A stretch of 64,000 nucleotides of DNA, taken from NCBI RefSeq assembly GCF_005250615.1, contig NZ_SULM01000010.1, positions 62,001-126,000 of the forward strand, written 5' to 3'. Below are positions 1-9,233 of the stretch, piece by piece. Made by a program: the position numbers and the translations under genes. The notes under the pieces were generated by a model. The model worked only from the letters and a program-made list of their open reading frames with translations. It was not told where the DNA came from and did not search any database. The DNA is from Pseudomonas rhizoryzae. Lineage in GTDB: Bacteria; Pseudomonadota; Gammaproteobacteria; Pseudomonadales; Pseudomonadaceae. Position 1 is the first letter of the stretch; each line of letters opens with the position of its first letter.

Positions 1-3000
1 CAACTGGTAGGTCCAGCGGTCGCCGCGTTGCGACCAGATCAGCGGCACGCCCAAGGCGAAGAAGCGTTGCGGGCTGAAGTAGCCACCGTGGCCGTAGGTG
101 AAGAAGTTCTGGTTGTTGGCGTAGCCCAACGCGGTGAGCGACAGGCCCAGGGTGAGCTGGGCGTCGCTGCCGTTGACCAGGTAGCGATAGGTGCCGCCAC
201 CGAATTCGGCGCGGTCGTTGTCCTCGACGTGGTTGCCCAGCAGGCGGAACCAGGACGCGTAGGCATAGGCGCCCATGCTGCCGTCGTCGTAGCTGAGTTG
301 GCCCCGCACGCCATTGGCGGTGACGCCGCCCCACTCCTGGCCGGTACGGGCATCGCGGCTGCCGGCGAAGGAGGTCAGGCTGTCGATCACCGCGCGACGC
401 GACGCCGACAGGGTATAGCGGGCGTGCTCGCTGTCGCCCAGCGGTCGCTCCAGGCTGACCCCGCCGACCACGGTGGCCTCGCGGAAGCCCAGCGGCGTGG
501 AGCCGGCATCCGCCTTGAGGCCGCTGCTGGGTTGGCTGTAGGCCACCGCGATCCCGGTGCCACTGGCCTTCTGGCTACCGGGATCGCCGCCCGCGATGCT
601 GGCGACCGGGCCACCGCCGAAGCGATCCGCGGCGCCTGGGGCGACCTTGCCGGCGTCGAGGCTCACCGGGGTCACCCGGACGGCCAGGCGGTCGTCGCCC
701 ACCGGTACGGCGATCTCCAGGGGCGCGTCGACGGCGGTGAGCTTGCCCAGTCCGGATTCACTGTTGTTGCTGCGTACCGAGAGGCCCTGGGTGATGGTGG
801 CGCTGCGGCTCTGCTGGATGTTGGCGAGGGCGCGTTCGGCTTCGCTCAGGCCATCACGGGGTGCGCTCTCGACCGCGGCGGTGGCCGGGGCGAAGGGATT
901 GTCGGGCAGCGTGCGAGGCGCCGGCTGCGAGGCGTAGGACGAGCGAACCGGAGGGGCTTTCCGAACGGGACGGGCGTCGGCGATGGGCGGAGCTGGCAAG
1001 CGGGTATCCAGCGCTGGGGTAAGGCTGGCGGAGCTGTCGACCGGCGGTGGCAGCGGCGCGTCGGCGCGGGCCGGGGTACTGCGTGAGCGACCCTGGGGCG
1101 CGAAGGGATTGGCCGGGAAGGCGCTGGCGGCCAGGGCACGGTCACGCTGCTCGGCAGCGACCACCTGGGTCAACAACTCGGCGGCGGTACCCTCGCGACC
1201 CAGGCGGCTGTAGAGGTTGGCCGCGCGGGTCAGCACCTGGGGATCGTCCGGCGCCAGGCTTACCGCGCGAGCGGTGGCGCGCTCGGCGAAGGCGCGATCC
1301 TGGGCCGCTATGGCGGCGTCGGCGGCGCCCAGTTGCAGTTGGGCGTCATCGGGCCAGAGCTTGACCAGGGGGCGATAGAGGTTGACGGCCTTGTTGGCGT
1401 CGCCATGGGCCAGATACAGCCGTGCCAGGGCGGCATTGACCTGCGGATCCTGGGGCCGCTGGGCGAGGGCCGGCGCCAGGACGTCATAGGCCTCCGCCAA
1501 CTGACCGCGCTCGCGCAGGGCATCGGCCTGGCGAATACGATAGCGGCGGGAGAGATCGCCGTAGCGTTCGCGCTGGGTAGGCGTCAGCCGTGCCGCGCCC
1601 AGTTCGTCCAGCAGGGCGTAGGCTTCCCGATCGTCACCCTGTTGCAACAGGACCCCGGCGTACTGCAGCCGCAGGTCGACATCGGTCGCCGGGGCGGCGG
1701 CCACCAGGGGGCGCAGCAGTTCCAGGGCGTGGGTGCTGTCGCCCAACTCGGCATAGCCACCGGCCAGGGTCCGCAGCAGCGCGGGTTGGCCTGCCGCCTG
1801 GGCTTCCAGAGCCTGGAGCCGGGCGCGGGCGGCTTCGCGCTGACCGCGCTTGGCGAGCGCCAGGGCGGCGGCCAATTGCTCATCCAGGGCCAGGCGCCGG
1901 GCCAGGGCCTGAATTTCGGGACTCTGGCGGTCGGTGGGAATACGCGCCAGCAGCGCCTGGGCGCGCGAGGTATCGCCCTGCTCGCTGGCGAACAGGGCGC
2001 CAACGAAGAGCACGTCGGCTTGGGTCGGGTGGCGTTGCAACAGGCTGTCCAGCTGGTTCTGGCCTTGCTTGGCCTGGCCTCGGGCGACATCGAGGCGGGC
2101 CAGGTCCAGGGTGATCCAGGGATCGTCGGGGGACTCGCGCAGCGCCTCCTGCAGCGCCGCCCGGGCGCCGGCCAGATCGCCGCGTGCACGCAACAGACGC
2201 GCCTGCTCGCGCGCGACACCAGCCCTTATCTGAGCCAGGCCCGGCAGCGTCGCCTGGGTGCTGTTGGGCAGGCTATTGGCCAGCCGTAGGGCCTCATCGC
2301 CGCGTCCGGTCTGGCTGAGCACCTCGATCAGGCCGCGCCGGGCGCCGAGGTCGTTGGGGTTGCGGGCGAGCAATTGGCGATAGCCGGCTTCGGCCGCGCC
2401 CAGGTTGCCACTGCGGGCCTGCAGATCGGCCAGGGCCAGTTGCCCGGCCGGAGCCTTGGCATCCAGCCGCAGGGCCTGATCGATCAAGCGCCGGGCCTCG
2501 CTCAGGTTGCCAGTGGCCTGGGCGCCACTCGCCTGGGCCAGCAGGCGTTCGTAGCGGACGCCCTTCAGCGCCTGCTCCCAGTCGCGCCCCTTGGGCTGGG
2601 CTACCGCTTCGCTGAGCAGCCGCTCGGCATCGTCCAGGCGGTGCTGCTGTTGGCGTATCACGCCCAGGCCACCCAGGGCGTTGGGGTCCTTGGGCGCCTG
2701 CTTGAGCCGGGCCAGGAAGTCCTGCTCGGCCTGGGCCTGGTCGCCCTTGCGCAGGGCGGCAAGGCCACTACCGACCAGAGGATCGGCCCGCCAGGGGCTG
2801 GCACCCTTGCCGCGCTGGGCCAGGCCCTTGGCCAGCAGCGCGCGGATCTCCGTATCCTCGGGATGGACCTTGAGGAAGTCCTCGAACAGCTGGGCCTTGG
2901 CCGGGGTATCCGGCGCGCCCATCCAGGTCAGCGCCAGGCGCCAGCTTTCGTCGGCATCCCCGGCGATCTCCGGGCGCTTGCTCAGGGCGGCCAGGCGGCG

Positions 3001-3606
3001 GATGCCCTCGGCGCGACTGTCTTCGCGGCGGATCAGTTGCTTGGCGTAGAACAGCGCGAGGATCGCATCGTTGGGGTACTCCCGCAGCAGGCGCTGGAAA
3101 CCGGCCTGGGCTTCCGGCCAACCGCCGTCGACGAAGGCCAGGGTGTTGTAGTACTCGCGGGCCAGCAGACCCTGGGGTTGCTGGCCGGCAAACAGCTGGC
3201 GATAGAGGGCGACTGCCTTGGGTCGATCACCGCCGTCGGCCTGGCGGCGTGCCTCTTCGCGCAGGGCGGGGTTGTCGCCGCTGGCCACCTGGATGTCCTG
3301 CGCGAGTTGCAGGGCTTGCACGGGTTGTGGCTTGAGCGCCTGCAATTGCGCCAGATAGCGTTGCGCCTGTGCCGGCTGCTTGGCGGCCAGGGCGAGGCTG
3401 CCCAGGCCGTAGAGCGCCTCGGGACTGTGTTCGTCGAGTTCCAGGAGCTTCTGCCAAGCTTCCCGGGCGCGCTCGGGTTTGTCGCGTTGCTGCCAGAAGC
3501 GCCCCTGCTCGATGAGCAATTGGGCGGCACTGGAGTCGGCGGCGAAGGCGGGCGTCTGGGCCAGCGCGGCCACTAGGCCAAGCGTCAGGGGGAGGTGCTT
3601 GTGCAT
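1..3606 (-). CDS. bcsC: Cellulose synthase outer-membrane export subunit BcsC, 3' end cut by the window edge
   Basis: Outer-membrane porin that exports cellulose, with a periplasmic TPR scaffold. The reading frame is open for 1202 codons to the left edge. It begins with a signal peptide (MHKHLPLTLGL...AFA), continues as TPR-type helical repeats to about residue 820, then a Pro/Ala-rich linker, then a Gly/Tyr/Asn-rich beta-barrel starting near TQGLSVRS. By comparison with the complete paralogue at 10656-13673, roughly the last 110 residues are missing. The ATG at 3606 is preferred because GGAAG lies five bases upstream; an in-frame ATG at 3618 is possible. The start overlaps the end of bcsZ, so translation is probably coupled. 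Last recognised gene of the bcs operon. Family call is firm. Confidence 0.93.
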   Translation of the reverse strand, partial: MHKHLPLTLGLVAALAQTPAFAADSSAAQLLIEQGRFWQQRDKPERAREAWQKLLELDEHSPEALYGLGSLALAAKQPAQAQRYLAQLQALKPQPVQALQLAQDIQVASGDNPALREEARRQADGGDRPKAVALYRQLFAGQQPQGLLAREYYNTLAFVDGGWPEAQAGFQRLLREYPNDAILALFYAKQLIRREDSRAEGIRRLAALSKRPEIAGDADESWRLALTWMGAPDTPAKAQLFEDFLKVHPEDTEIRALLAKGLAQRGKGASPWRADPLVGSGLAALRKGDQAQAEQDFLARLKQAPKDPNALGGLGVIRQQQHRLDDAERLLSEAVAQPKGRDWEQALKGVRYERLLAQASGAQATGNLSEARRLIDQALRLDAKAPAGQLALADLQARSGNLGAAEAGYRQLLARNPNDLGARRGLIEVLSQTGRGDEALRLANSLPNSTQATLPGLAQIRAGVAREQARLLRARGDLAGARAALQEALRESPDDPWITLDLARLDVARGQAKQGQNQLDSLLQRHPTQADVLFVGALFASEQGDTSRAQALLARIPTDRQSPEIQALARRLALDEQLAAALALAKRGQREAARARLQALEAQAAGQPALLRTLAGGYAELGDSTHALELLRPLVAAAPATDVDLRLQYAGVLLQQGDDREAYALLDELGAARLTPTQRERYGDLSRRYRIRQADALRERGQLAEAYDVLAPALAQRPQDPQVNAALARLYLAHGDANKAVNLYRPLVKLWPDDAQLQLGAADAAIAAQDRAFAERATARAVSLAPDDPQVLTRAANLYSRLGREGTAAELLTQVVAAEQRDRALAASAFPANPFAPQGRSRSTPARADAPLPPPVDSSASLTPALDTRLPAPPIADARPVRKAPPVRSSYASQPAPRTLPDNPFAPATAAVESAPRDGLSEAERALANIQQSRSATITQGLSVRSNNSESGLGKLTAVDAPLEIAVPVGDDRLAVRVTPVSLDAGKVAPGAADRFGGGPVASIAGGDPGSQKASGTGIAVAYSQPSSGLKADAGSTPLGFREATVVGGVSLERPLGDSEHARYTLSASRRAVIDSLTSFAGSRDARTGQEWGGVTANGVRGQLSYDDGSMGAYAYASWFRLLGNHVEDNDRAEFGGGTYRYLVNGSDAQLTLGLSLTALGYANNQNFFTYGHGGYFSPQRFFALGVPLIWSQRGDRWTYQL

Positions 3607-4745
3607 GCTGTCTTCCATGAGGGTTGCAGGCGGCCGTCGGCAGCGAAGCGGTAGTAACCGGCGCTCCAGCCGAGGCCGAACAGGCCGAGCATCTGGTCGT
3701 AGTAGCGCAGGGGTTGGTCGGCACCGAGGCCGGCTTCGGCGCGACGCTCCTGGGCCTCGGCCAGCCAGAGGTCACCCTGCTGGCGCAGGAAGGGCACCAG
3801 GGCCGCGGAAAAGCCCACCGGGCCGCTCCCCTCGGCCAAGCCGCTGCGGACATCGATCCGCTCCGGCGGGACGCCCAGGGTCGCCGTGGCCCGGGTCATG
3901 CCGTCCAGGGCGGCCAGCAGCGGCTTGGCCAACGGATCGGCCGGGTTGGTCAGACCGGCCCAGAGATAGACGCGGATGGCGTCGTAGCTACCCTGTGCCG
4001 GGCCCTGGGGGTCGTCGACCACCAGGCCGCGACCCGGTGCCGTACCCCGGTAGCCGGTCCAGTCCGGCGCCAGGTGCTGCGGGTTGTATTGCTGCAGCAG
4101 CGTCGGCAATTGCTGCAGCAACGCGGTCCAGGGCCCCTTGGGCTCTTCGAGCGCGAGGCGCCGCAGCAGGAAGGGTGGCAGATAGCTGAGATTCAGTCGC
4201 CAGAGATGCTCGGGCAGGACGAAACCCTTGGGGCCGGGCAGCAGGGTGGGACCGAGTCCGGGCAGGTCCACCACCACCTCGGCGCGGATGCGGGCGAGCA
4301 GGGCCCGGGCATCCTCGGCATAGGCCGGCCGCTGCCAGAGGCGTGCCGCTTCCAGCAGGCTGTAGGCGAACCAGAGATCGGCATCACTCGCCGCATTGGC
4401 ATCCTGGATGCCCCAGCGGCCATCGCTGCCCTGGCCCCACAGCCAGGCTGGCAGGTGCTGAGCGAGGTCGCCCTGGGCGAGATTGCTCTTACTCCATTGC
4501 CAGATGTGCTCGAAGGTGTCCGGTTCGTTGGCCACCAAGGCGAAGAACAGGGCGTAGGCCTGGCCCTCGGAGGTGCTGTGGTTGGCCTTGAGACTGGACT
4601 CCAGCACCCGGCCATCGGCCTGGATGGCTGTGGCCGAGAACCTCTGCCAGTGCGGCCAGGTGGGCCGCTCGCAGGTCGCTGCCGCCATGGCGCTCTGGGC
4701 GAACAGGGCGGTCACGAGGGCGAGCTGGGCGAGGCACGCGCGCAT
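3585..4745 (-). CDS. bcsZ: Periplasmic endo-1,4-beta-glucanase BcsZ (GH8)
   Basis: Cellulase of glycoside hydrolase family 8 that trims nascent cellulose in the periplasm. The 386-residue product has a clear signal peptide (MRACLAQLALVT...AMAA) and GH8 landmarks: STSEGQAYALFF, whose Glu is the expected catalytic acid, WGIQDANAASDADLW, and SYDAIRVYLWAG, the usual site of the catalytic Asp. Length fits the family. The ATG at 4745 is chosen over an in-frame TTG at 4757, which has no spaced ribosome site and would overlap the bcsB stop. It sits between bcsB and bcsC, and its 3' end overlaps bcsC by about 20 bases, so the genes form one transcription unit. Confidence 0.93.
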   Translation of the reverse strand: MRACLAQLALVTALFAQSAMAAATCERPTWPHWQRFSATAIQADGRVLESSLKANHSTSEGQAYALFFALVANEPDTFEHIWQWSKSNLAQGDLAQHLPAWLWGQGSDGRWGIQDANAASDADLWFAYSLLEAARLWQRPAYAEDARALLARIRAEVVVDLPGLGPTLLPGPKGFVLPEHLWRLNLSYLPPFLLRRLALEEPKGPWTALLQQLPTLLQQYNPQHLAPDWTGYRGTAPGRGLVVDDPQGPAQGSYDAIRVYLWAGLTNPADPLAKPLLAALDGMTRATATLGVPPERIDVRSGLAEGSGPVGFSAALVPFLRQQGDLWLAEAQERRAEAGLGADQPLRYYDQMLGLFGLGWSAGYYRFAADGRLQPSWKTACTSTSP

Positions 4746-4753
4746 GGCCAATC

Positions 4754-7051
4754 TCAACCTTGCAGCCGGCGCCGCGCACGGGCGCGCAGGGCCAGATAGA
4801 CCGGCGTGGCGAGCAGGCCCACGGCCAGGGCGGTGGCCAGCAGCATCAGCAGCGGATGGTTCGCCAGCAGCCAGCGGACATAGAGCACCGGACCCAGGCG
4901 CCCGAGATGATAGGTCTGGTCGGCGACCAGGGCATCGATTCGCTCGTTCCTGACCACCGCCAGACTGCCTTGCAGGTTCTGGGTGTAGGCCGCGCTCTGG
5001 GCCAGGTCGGTGGTGAGCTTTTCCAGGCCAGCTGCATCGGTGGCCGCGAACAGCACCACGCTGCGACCACTGCTCAGCGGCGATTCGAAGCCGGCGACGT
5101 AGGCGCTGTTGCCCGTGCCGTTGAAGCCCAGCGCGGTGCGGGTCTGGCGCAGGTTGTCGCGCGGATCGGGGCTCAGCCAGTTGCGCACCCGCAGCGCCAG
5201 GTCGGAGAGTTCGAAGCGTCGGCTGCTACCATCCAGTGCGGCGGGCAGATTGCCGGCCCATTGCTGTAGCAGCGGCGAGCCACCGGTGGTCAGCACCAGC
5301 AGGTCGCGCTGGGCGACGTCGTCCACCTGGGTACCGCGCACCACGGCGATGCCCGGGGCCGGATAGCCGGTGGATTCGCCGAAGCGACCGAGCAGGGTCA
5401 GGTAGGCACCCAGTTCGCCGAGCGAGGGTCGTTCGTCCAGTACCACCGCCGTTTCGGACAGATCCGCCAGGCGGGTGAAGGGGAAGCCGCTGTCCTTGAA
5501 CACACCCAGGTTGGGCATGGCGATGAAGTGCGAGTAGCCGCTGAGATCGAGGGTGGATTCCGGCTCGATGACGCCCCTCATGTTGTCGATGATGACGTCG
5601 CGGCATTCGCCCTGCTTGATGTAGTCGTACATGAAACGGAACTGCAGCGGCGTTTGGGCGGACACGTTATCCAGCGGCACCCGCACCTGGGTTTCGCGCG
5701 GCAGGCTGTCGTCGTCGCCCTTGAGCGTGGCCAGCAGGCCGCTGTCCAGGTGCTCGCGCGAGGGCAGCGCTACGGATTTGATGAAGCGGTCGTTGATGGA
5801 CACCAGCAGTGACGAATTGGTCGAGACCGGCTGCGGCGTGTAGCGATACTTGAGGTCGAGCGGAGCGCCCTGATCCTGCCAGAGGAACAGATCCGGTGGC
5901 AGGCGCAACGGCACCGTGAGGTTGCCGGGGTTGTAGCCCGCGGCGCTGAGGTTCTTGAGTTCGGTCAACTCGCCCAGCTTCACCGGACGGTCGCTGGGCA
6001 GCCAACTCGGCGCATCGTAGGGCTTGCGGGGGACCAGGGTGTCCAGGCGGTCGAGGGTCACCCGCGGGCCGGACAGGGTCTTGCTGCCCAGGGTCAGGCC
6101 CTGAGCCGCCCGCTTGAGCTCGGCGCCATCGCGACCGGCCAGCACCAGCAGCTTGCCAGCCGGGTCGCGTGGATTGGTGAGGATGGCGACGGTCGGACCG
6201 CTCAGGGCGGCCAGGCTCAGGCCCAGGCGCTCGGCAGCTGCCGGGCTGTCCAGCAGGACCACGGCATTACCCTTGTCCGGCACGGCATCGGTAGCCGCCG
6301 GGAAGCGGGCACCACGGTAGCCGGCCAGGGCGCCGAACCAGGCGGCGACGTTACCGGCGGCTTCCAGGGCGGCGTTGTCCGCCGTGGGAACGACGAAAGG
6401 CAGCACCAGCGGGCGAGCGTCACGGCGGTCGAAGAACGGCCGCGGCAGATTGGCCAGGTCGTTATCGAGCACGATACGGGTGACTTGGAGTTGCAGCTCG
6501 CTGTCGTTGCCGATCTTGGCCCAGAGGCTCGAATGCAGGGGGTCTTCGCACTGCATGGTGTAGTGGCCGATCAACTGCAGGCTCAGGCGGTTGAAGTCGG
6601 TGATCAGGCGCGGCGGGATGTCGATGGTGGCCCGCTGCGGCTTGCCGGCGCCATCCTTGGGGACGGGCAGGCTGGCGGCCACTTCGTCGTTGACCAGCAC
6701 GTTGATCTGCGAGAGGTCTGGCAACAGCGCGGGTGAATAGCTGTAGTCCAGGGTCAGGCGAGCGCCGGTCACCACCTCGTCGCTGCGAATGCCGAAACTG
6801 ACGCTGTCGCTGCCGTCCACGCCGCGCAGGTTCATCGGATAGCGGGCGCCCAGTTGCTTGAGCGTGTAGCTGTAGGCCTCGCCGGCAGTGGTCGCCGGCG
6901 GCGCCACCTGCGCCGGGGGAACAGGGGCCGTTGCCGGTGCTGCCCAGGCCGGTAGGTCGACGCCGACGGCCAGCGTCAGCGCGAGCAGTGAGAAGGTCCG
7001 GGCTGGACGAAAAGCAGAGGTCAGAGGATTACGCACGCTCGGAACATCCAT
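4754..7051 (-). CDS. bcsB: Cellulose synthase periplasmic/inner-membrane subunit BcsB
   Basis: Membrane-anchored periplasmic partner of BcsA that guides the glucan chain out of the synthase. The 765-residue protein has an N-terminal signal sequence (TFSLLALTLAVGVDLPAWA), long alternating beta-rich carbohydrate-binding and flavodoxin-like regions typical of BcsB, and one C-terminal membrane helix (LLMLLATALAVGLLATPVYL) followed by a basic tail, the anchor that contacts BcsA. Length agrees with the family. Its ATG lies one base after the bcsA stop (TGACATG) with no obvious Shine-Dalgarno, which points to translational coupling with bcsA. Confidence 0.94.
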   Translation of the reverse strand: MDVPSVRNPLTSAFRPARTFSLLALTLAVGVDLPAWAAPATAPVPPAQVAPPATTAGEAYSYTLKQLGARYPMNLRGVDGSDSVSFGIRSDEVVTGARLTLDYSYSPALLPDLSQINVLVNDEVAASLPVPKDGAGKPQRATIDIPPRLITDFNRLSLQLIGHYTMQCEDPLHSSLWAKIGNDSELQLQVTRIVLDNDLANLPRPFFDRRDARPLVLPFVVPTADNAALEAAGNVAAWFGALAGYRGARFPAATDAVPDKGNAVVLLDSPAAAERLGLSLAALSGPTVAILTNPRDPAGKLLVLAGRDGAELKRAAQGLTLGSKTLSGPRVTLDRLDTLVPRKPYDAPSWLPSDRPVKLGELTELKNLSAAGYNPGNLTVPLRLPPDLFLWQDQGAPLDLKYRYTPQPVSTNSSLLVSINDRFIKSVALPSREHLDSGLLATLKGDDDSLPRETQVRVPLDNVSAQTPLQFRFMYDYIKQGECRDVIIDNMRGVIEPESTLDLSGYSHFIAMPNLGVFKDSGFPFTRLADLSETAVVLDERPSLGELGAYLTLLGRFGESTGYPAPGIAVVRGTQVDDVAQRDLLVLTTGGSPLLQQWAGNLPAALDGSSRRFELSDLALRVRNWLSPDPRDNLRQTRTALGFNGTGNSAYVAGFESPLSSGRSVVLFAATDAAGLEKLTTDLAQSAAYTQNLQGSLAVVRNERIDALVADQTYHLGRLGPVLYVRWLLANHPLLMLLATALAVGLLATPVYLALRARARRRLQG

Positions 7052-7052
7052 G

Positions 7053-9233
7053 TCAGGAGGAAGAAGAGGCCGAGTCGCGACGGTTCGTCACCGCGCGCCA
7101 GGCATTGCGATTGAGGTCGGCGATGCCGCGCAGGCCGATCAGGCTGACCTCGCGCAGCGAGCCCAGCAGCGAATCCGGCCGGTGGTGGCCCCAAGCCTCG
7201 GCCCAGAGATCGGCGCGGGAAAAGGTCATGCGCACCAATTCGCGCTGCTCGGTGACGCTGAGGTCGACGAAGCGGGTGCCCACGGCGCCCGCTCGGCTGA
7301 AGACCACCGTGGCCGGAAAGCGGCGGAGCTGGCCACGGCGCTCGAGTTCGATGTGTACCGCGGCGTCTACCGGAACCTGGGCGCCGTCGGGCAGGCGCAG
7401 ACCCAGGCCGTGCTGGGAGAAGTCCAGAGTGCTGCAGGGCAGGCGTGAACCATCGGCGAGTACCAGCCCGGCCGGTAGTGTCGCGGCCACGCGCGGCTCG
7501 GCACGGATCTGCCGCGTCTCGCTCGCCACCGCCACCGCGGCACTGGCGATCACCAGGTTGTAGAGCGTCCAGGCCAGGTTAATGGCGACCGTGGTCGTGG
7601 CTTCCGGATCGCCCAGGAACAGGCGGCCGATGCCCACTACCAGCCCGACCAGATTGAGCAGTAGCAGCACTATGTAGGGGCGGGCCAATTCCCAGTCGAA
7701 GTAGTCCCTGGCGATGATGCCGCCCTTGTCGGTGACGTTGAAGGTGCCGAGTCGGGGGTTGAACAGCGCCGCCAGGGTCGGGCGCAGGATGTACCAGGCC
7801 AGGACCGTCTCGTACACCTCGTTCCAGAAGGAGTGGCGGAACTGGCCCTGGATGCGCGAGTTGGTCAGGTTCGAATGCAGTACATGGGGTAGTACGTAGC
7901 AGGTGATCAGCAGGGCCGAGGCGTGGAAGATCTGGGCACTGAACAGCAGGTAGGCCAGCGGCGCGGTGAGGAATACCAGGCGCGGTAGACCGTAGAAGAA
8001 GTGCAGCATGGCGTTCAGGTAGCAGAGCCGCTGGCCGAAGGCGAGTCCCTTGCCCAGCAGCGGATTGTCCAGCCGGAAGATCTGCGCCATGCCGCGGGCC
8101 CAGCGGATACGTTGGGCGATGTGGCGCGACAGGTTCTCGGTAGCCAGGCCCGCGGCCTGGGGAATGCCCAGGTAGGCGGTGTTGTAGCCGAGGCGATTGA
8201 GCTTGAGCGCGGTATGGGCGTCCTCGGTCACCGTCTCGGTGGCCACCCCGCCGATCTCCAGCAACATCGAGCGGCGTATCACCGCGCAGGAGCCGCAGAA
8301 GAAGGCGGCATTCCACAGGTCGTTGCCGTCCTGCACCAGGCCGTAGAACAGTTCGCCTTCGTTGGGCACGGTGCGGAAGGTATTGAGGTTCTTCTCGAAG
8401 GGGTCGGGCGAGAAGAAGAAGTGCGGCGTCTGCAACATGGCCAGCTTGGGATCCTTGAGGAACCAGCCCATGCATATCTGCAGGAAGGAGCGGGTCGGCA
8501 CGTGGTCGGCGTCGAAGATGGCGACGTATTCGCCATCGGTGACCTTGAGCGCGGCATTGAGGTTACCGGCCTTGGCGTGCTCGTTGTTTTCGCGTACCAG
8601 GTAGGAGACGCCCGCCGTCGCGCAGAAATGGCGGAAGTCCTCGCGACGACCGTCGTCCAGTACATGCACCCGCAGCTTGTCGCGCGGCCAGTCGATGGCC
8701 TGGGCCGCCAGGATCGACAGCTTCACGATGCTCAAGGCTTCGTTGTAGGTGGGGATGAAGACATCCACCGTCGGCCATGCGCTGGGGTCCTCCGGCAGCG
8801 GCACCGGCGTCCGGCGCAAGGGCCAGATCGTCTGGAGATAGCCGAATACCAGGACCGTCAGAGCATAGAGTTCAGCGGCCACCAGGCCGTAGCCGAGCAC
8901 CATCTCCAGTGGCGTCTCGAAACCCAGGGTGGCGGTGAGGCGCCAGTACAGATAGCGCAGCGACGCCAGCAGCGACAGCACGATTAGCATGATCACCGGC
9001 AACCGTCCGGGCAGCCGCCGCAGCAGCAGCGCGGCAACGAAGCAGCCGATGGCGAAGAGCGCCTGTTCGTCCAGGGCCATGGGTACGCTCACCAGCAGCG
9101 CGGCGAGCAGCCCCAGCGTGGACCAGCCAAGCACCTGAGCCCAGCGTGGCAGCGGGCGCGTTGGCGCAGCGGGCTCGGGACTCGGCGCCCGTTGCCGCTG
9201 ACGGATCTGTTCCAGACGATCGAGAAAACTCAT
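7053..9233 (-). CDS. bcsA: Cellulose synthase catalytic subunit BcsA with C-terminal PilZ domain
   Basis: Processive family-2 glycosyltransferase that polymerises UDP-glucose into beta-1,4-glucan and moves it across the inner membrane. All signatures are present in 726 residues: DDG at 193-195, DAD at 241-243, TED at 336-338 (catalytic base), QRIRW at 374-378, and the gating-loop FNVTDK at 498-503. Membrane helices flank the GT domain. The PilZ domain shows RAEPR at 577-581 and DFSQHG at 604-609, the RxxxR and DxSxxG residues that bind cyclic di-GMP, so activity should be c-di-GMP dependent. The start overlaps the bcsQ stop by four bases. The family call is secure; no key residue is missing. 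Confidence 0.97.
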   Translation of the reverse strand: MSFLDRLEQIRQRQRAPSPEPAAPTRPLPRWAQVLGWSTLGLLAALLVSVPMALDEQALFAIGCFVAALLLRRLPGRLPVIMLIVLSLLASLRYLYWRLTATLGFETPLEMVLGYGLVAAELYALTVLVFGYLQTIWPLRRTPVPLPEDPSAWPTVDVFIPTYNEALSIVKLSILAAQAIDWPRDKLRVHVLDDGRREDFRHFCATAGVSYLVRENNEHAKAGNLNAALKVTDGEYVAIFDADHVPTRSFLQICMGWFLKDPKLAMLQTPHFFFSPDPFEKNLNTFRTVPNEGELFYGLVQDGNDLWNAAFFCGSCAVIRRSMLLEIGGVATETVTEDAHTALKLNRLGYNTAYLGIPQAAGLATENLSRHIAQRIRWARGMAQIFRLDNPLLGKGLAFGQRLCYLNAMLHFFYGLPRLVFLTAPLAYLLFSAQIFHASALLITCYVLPHVLHSNLTNSRIQGQFRHSFWNEVYETVLAWYILRPTLAALFNPRLGTFNVTDKGGIIARDYFDWELARPYIVLLLLNLVGLVVGIGRLFLGDPEATTTVAINLAWTLYNLVIASAAVAVASETRQIRAEPRVAATLPAGLVLADGSRLPCSTLDFSQHGLGLRLPDGAQVPVDAAVHIELERRGQLRRFPATVVFSRAGAVGTRFVDLSVTEQRELVRMTFSRADLWAEAWGHHRPDSLLGSLREVSLIGLRGIADLNRNAWRAVTNRRDSASSSS

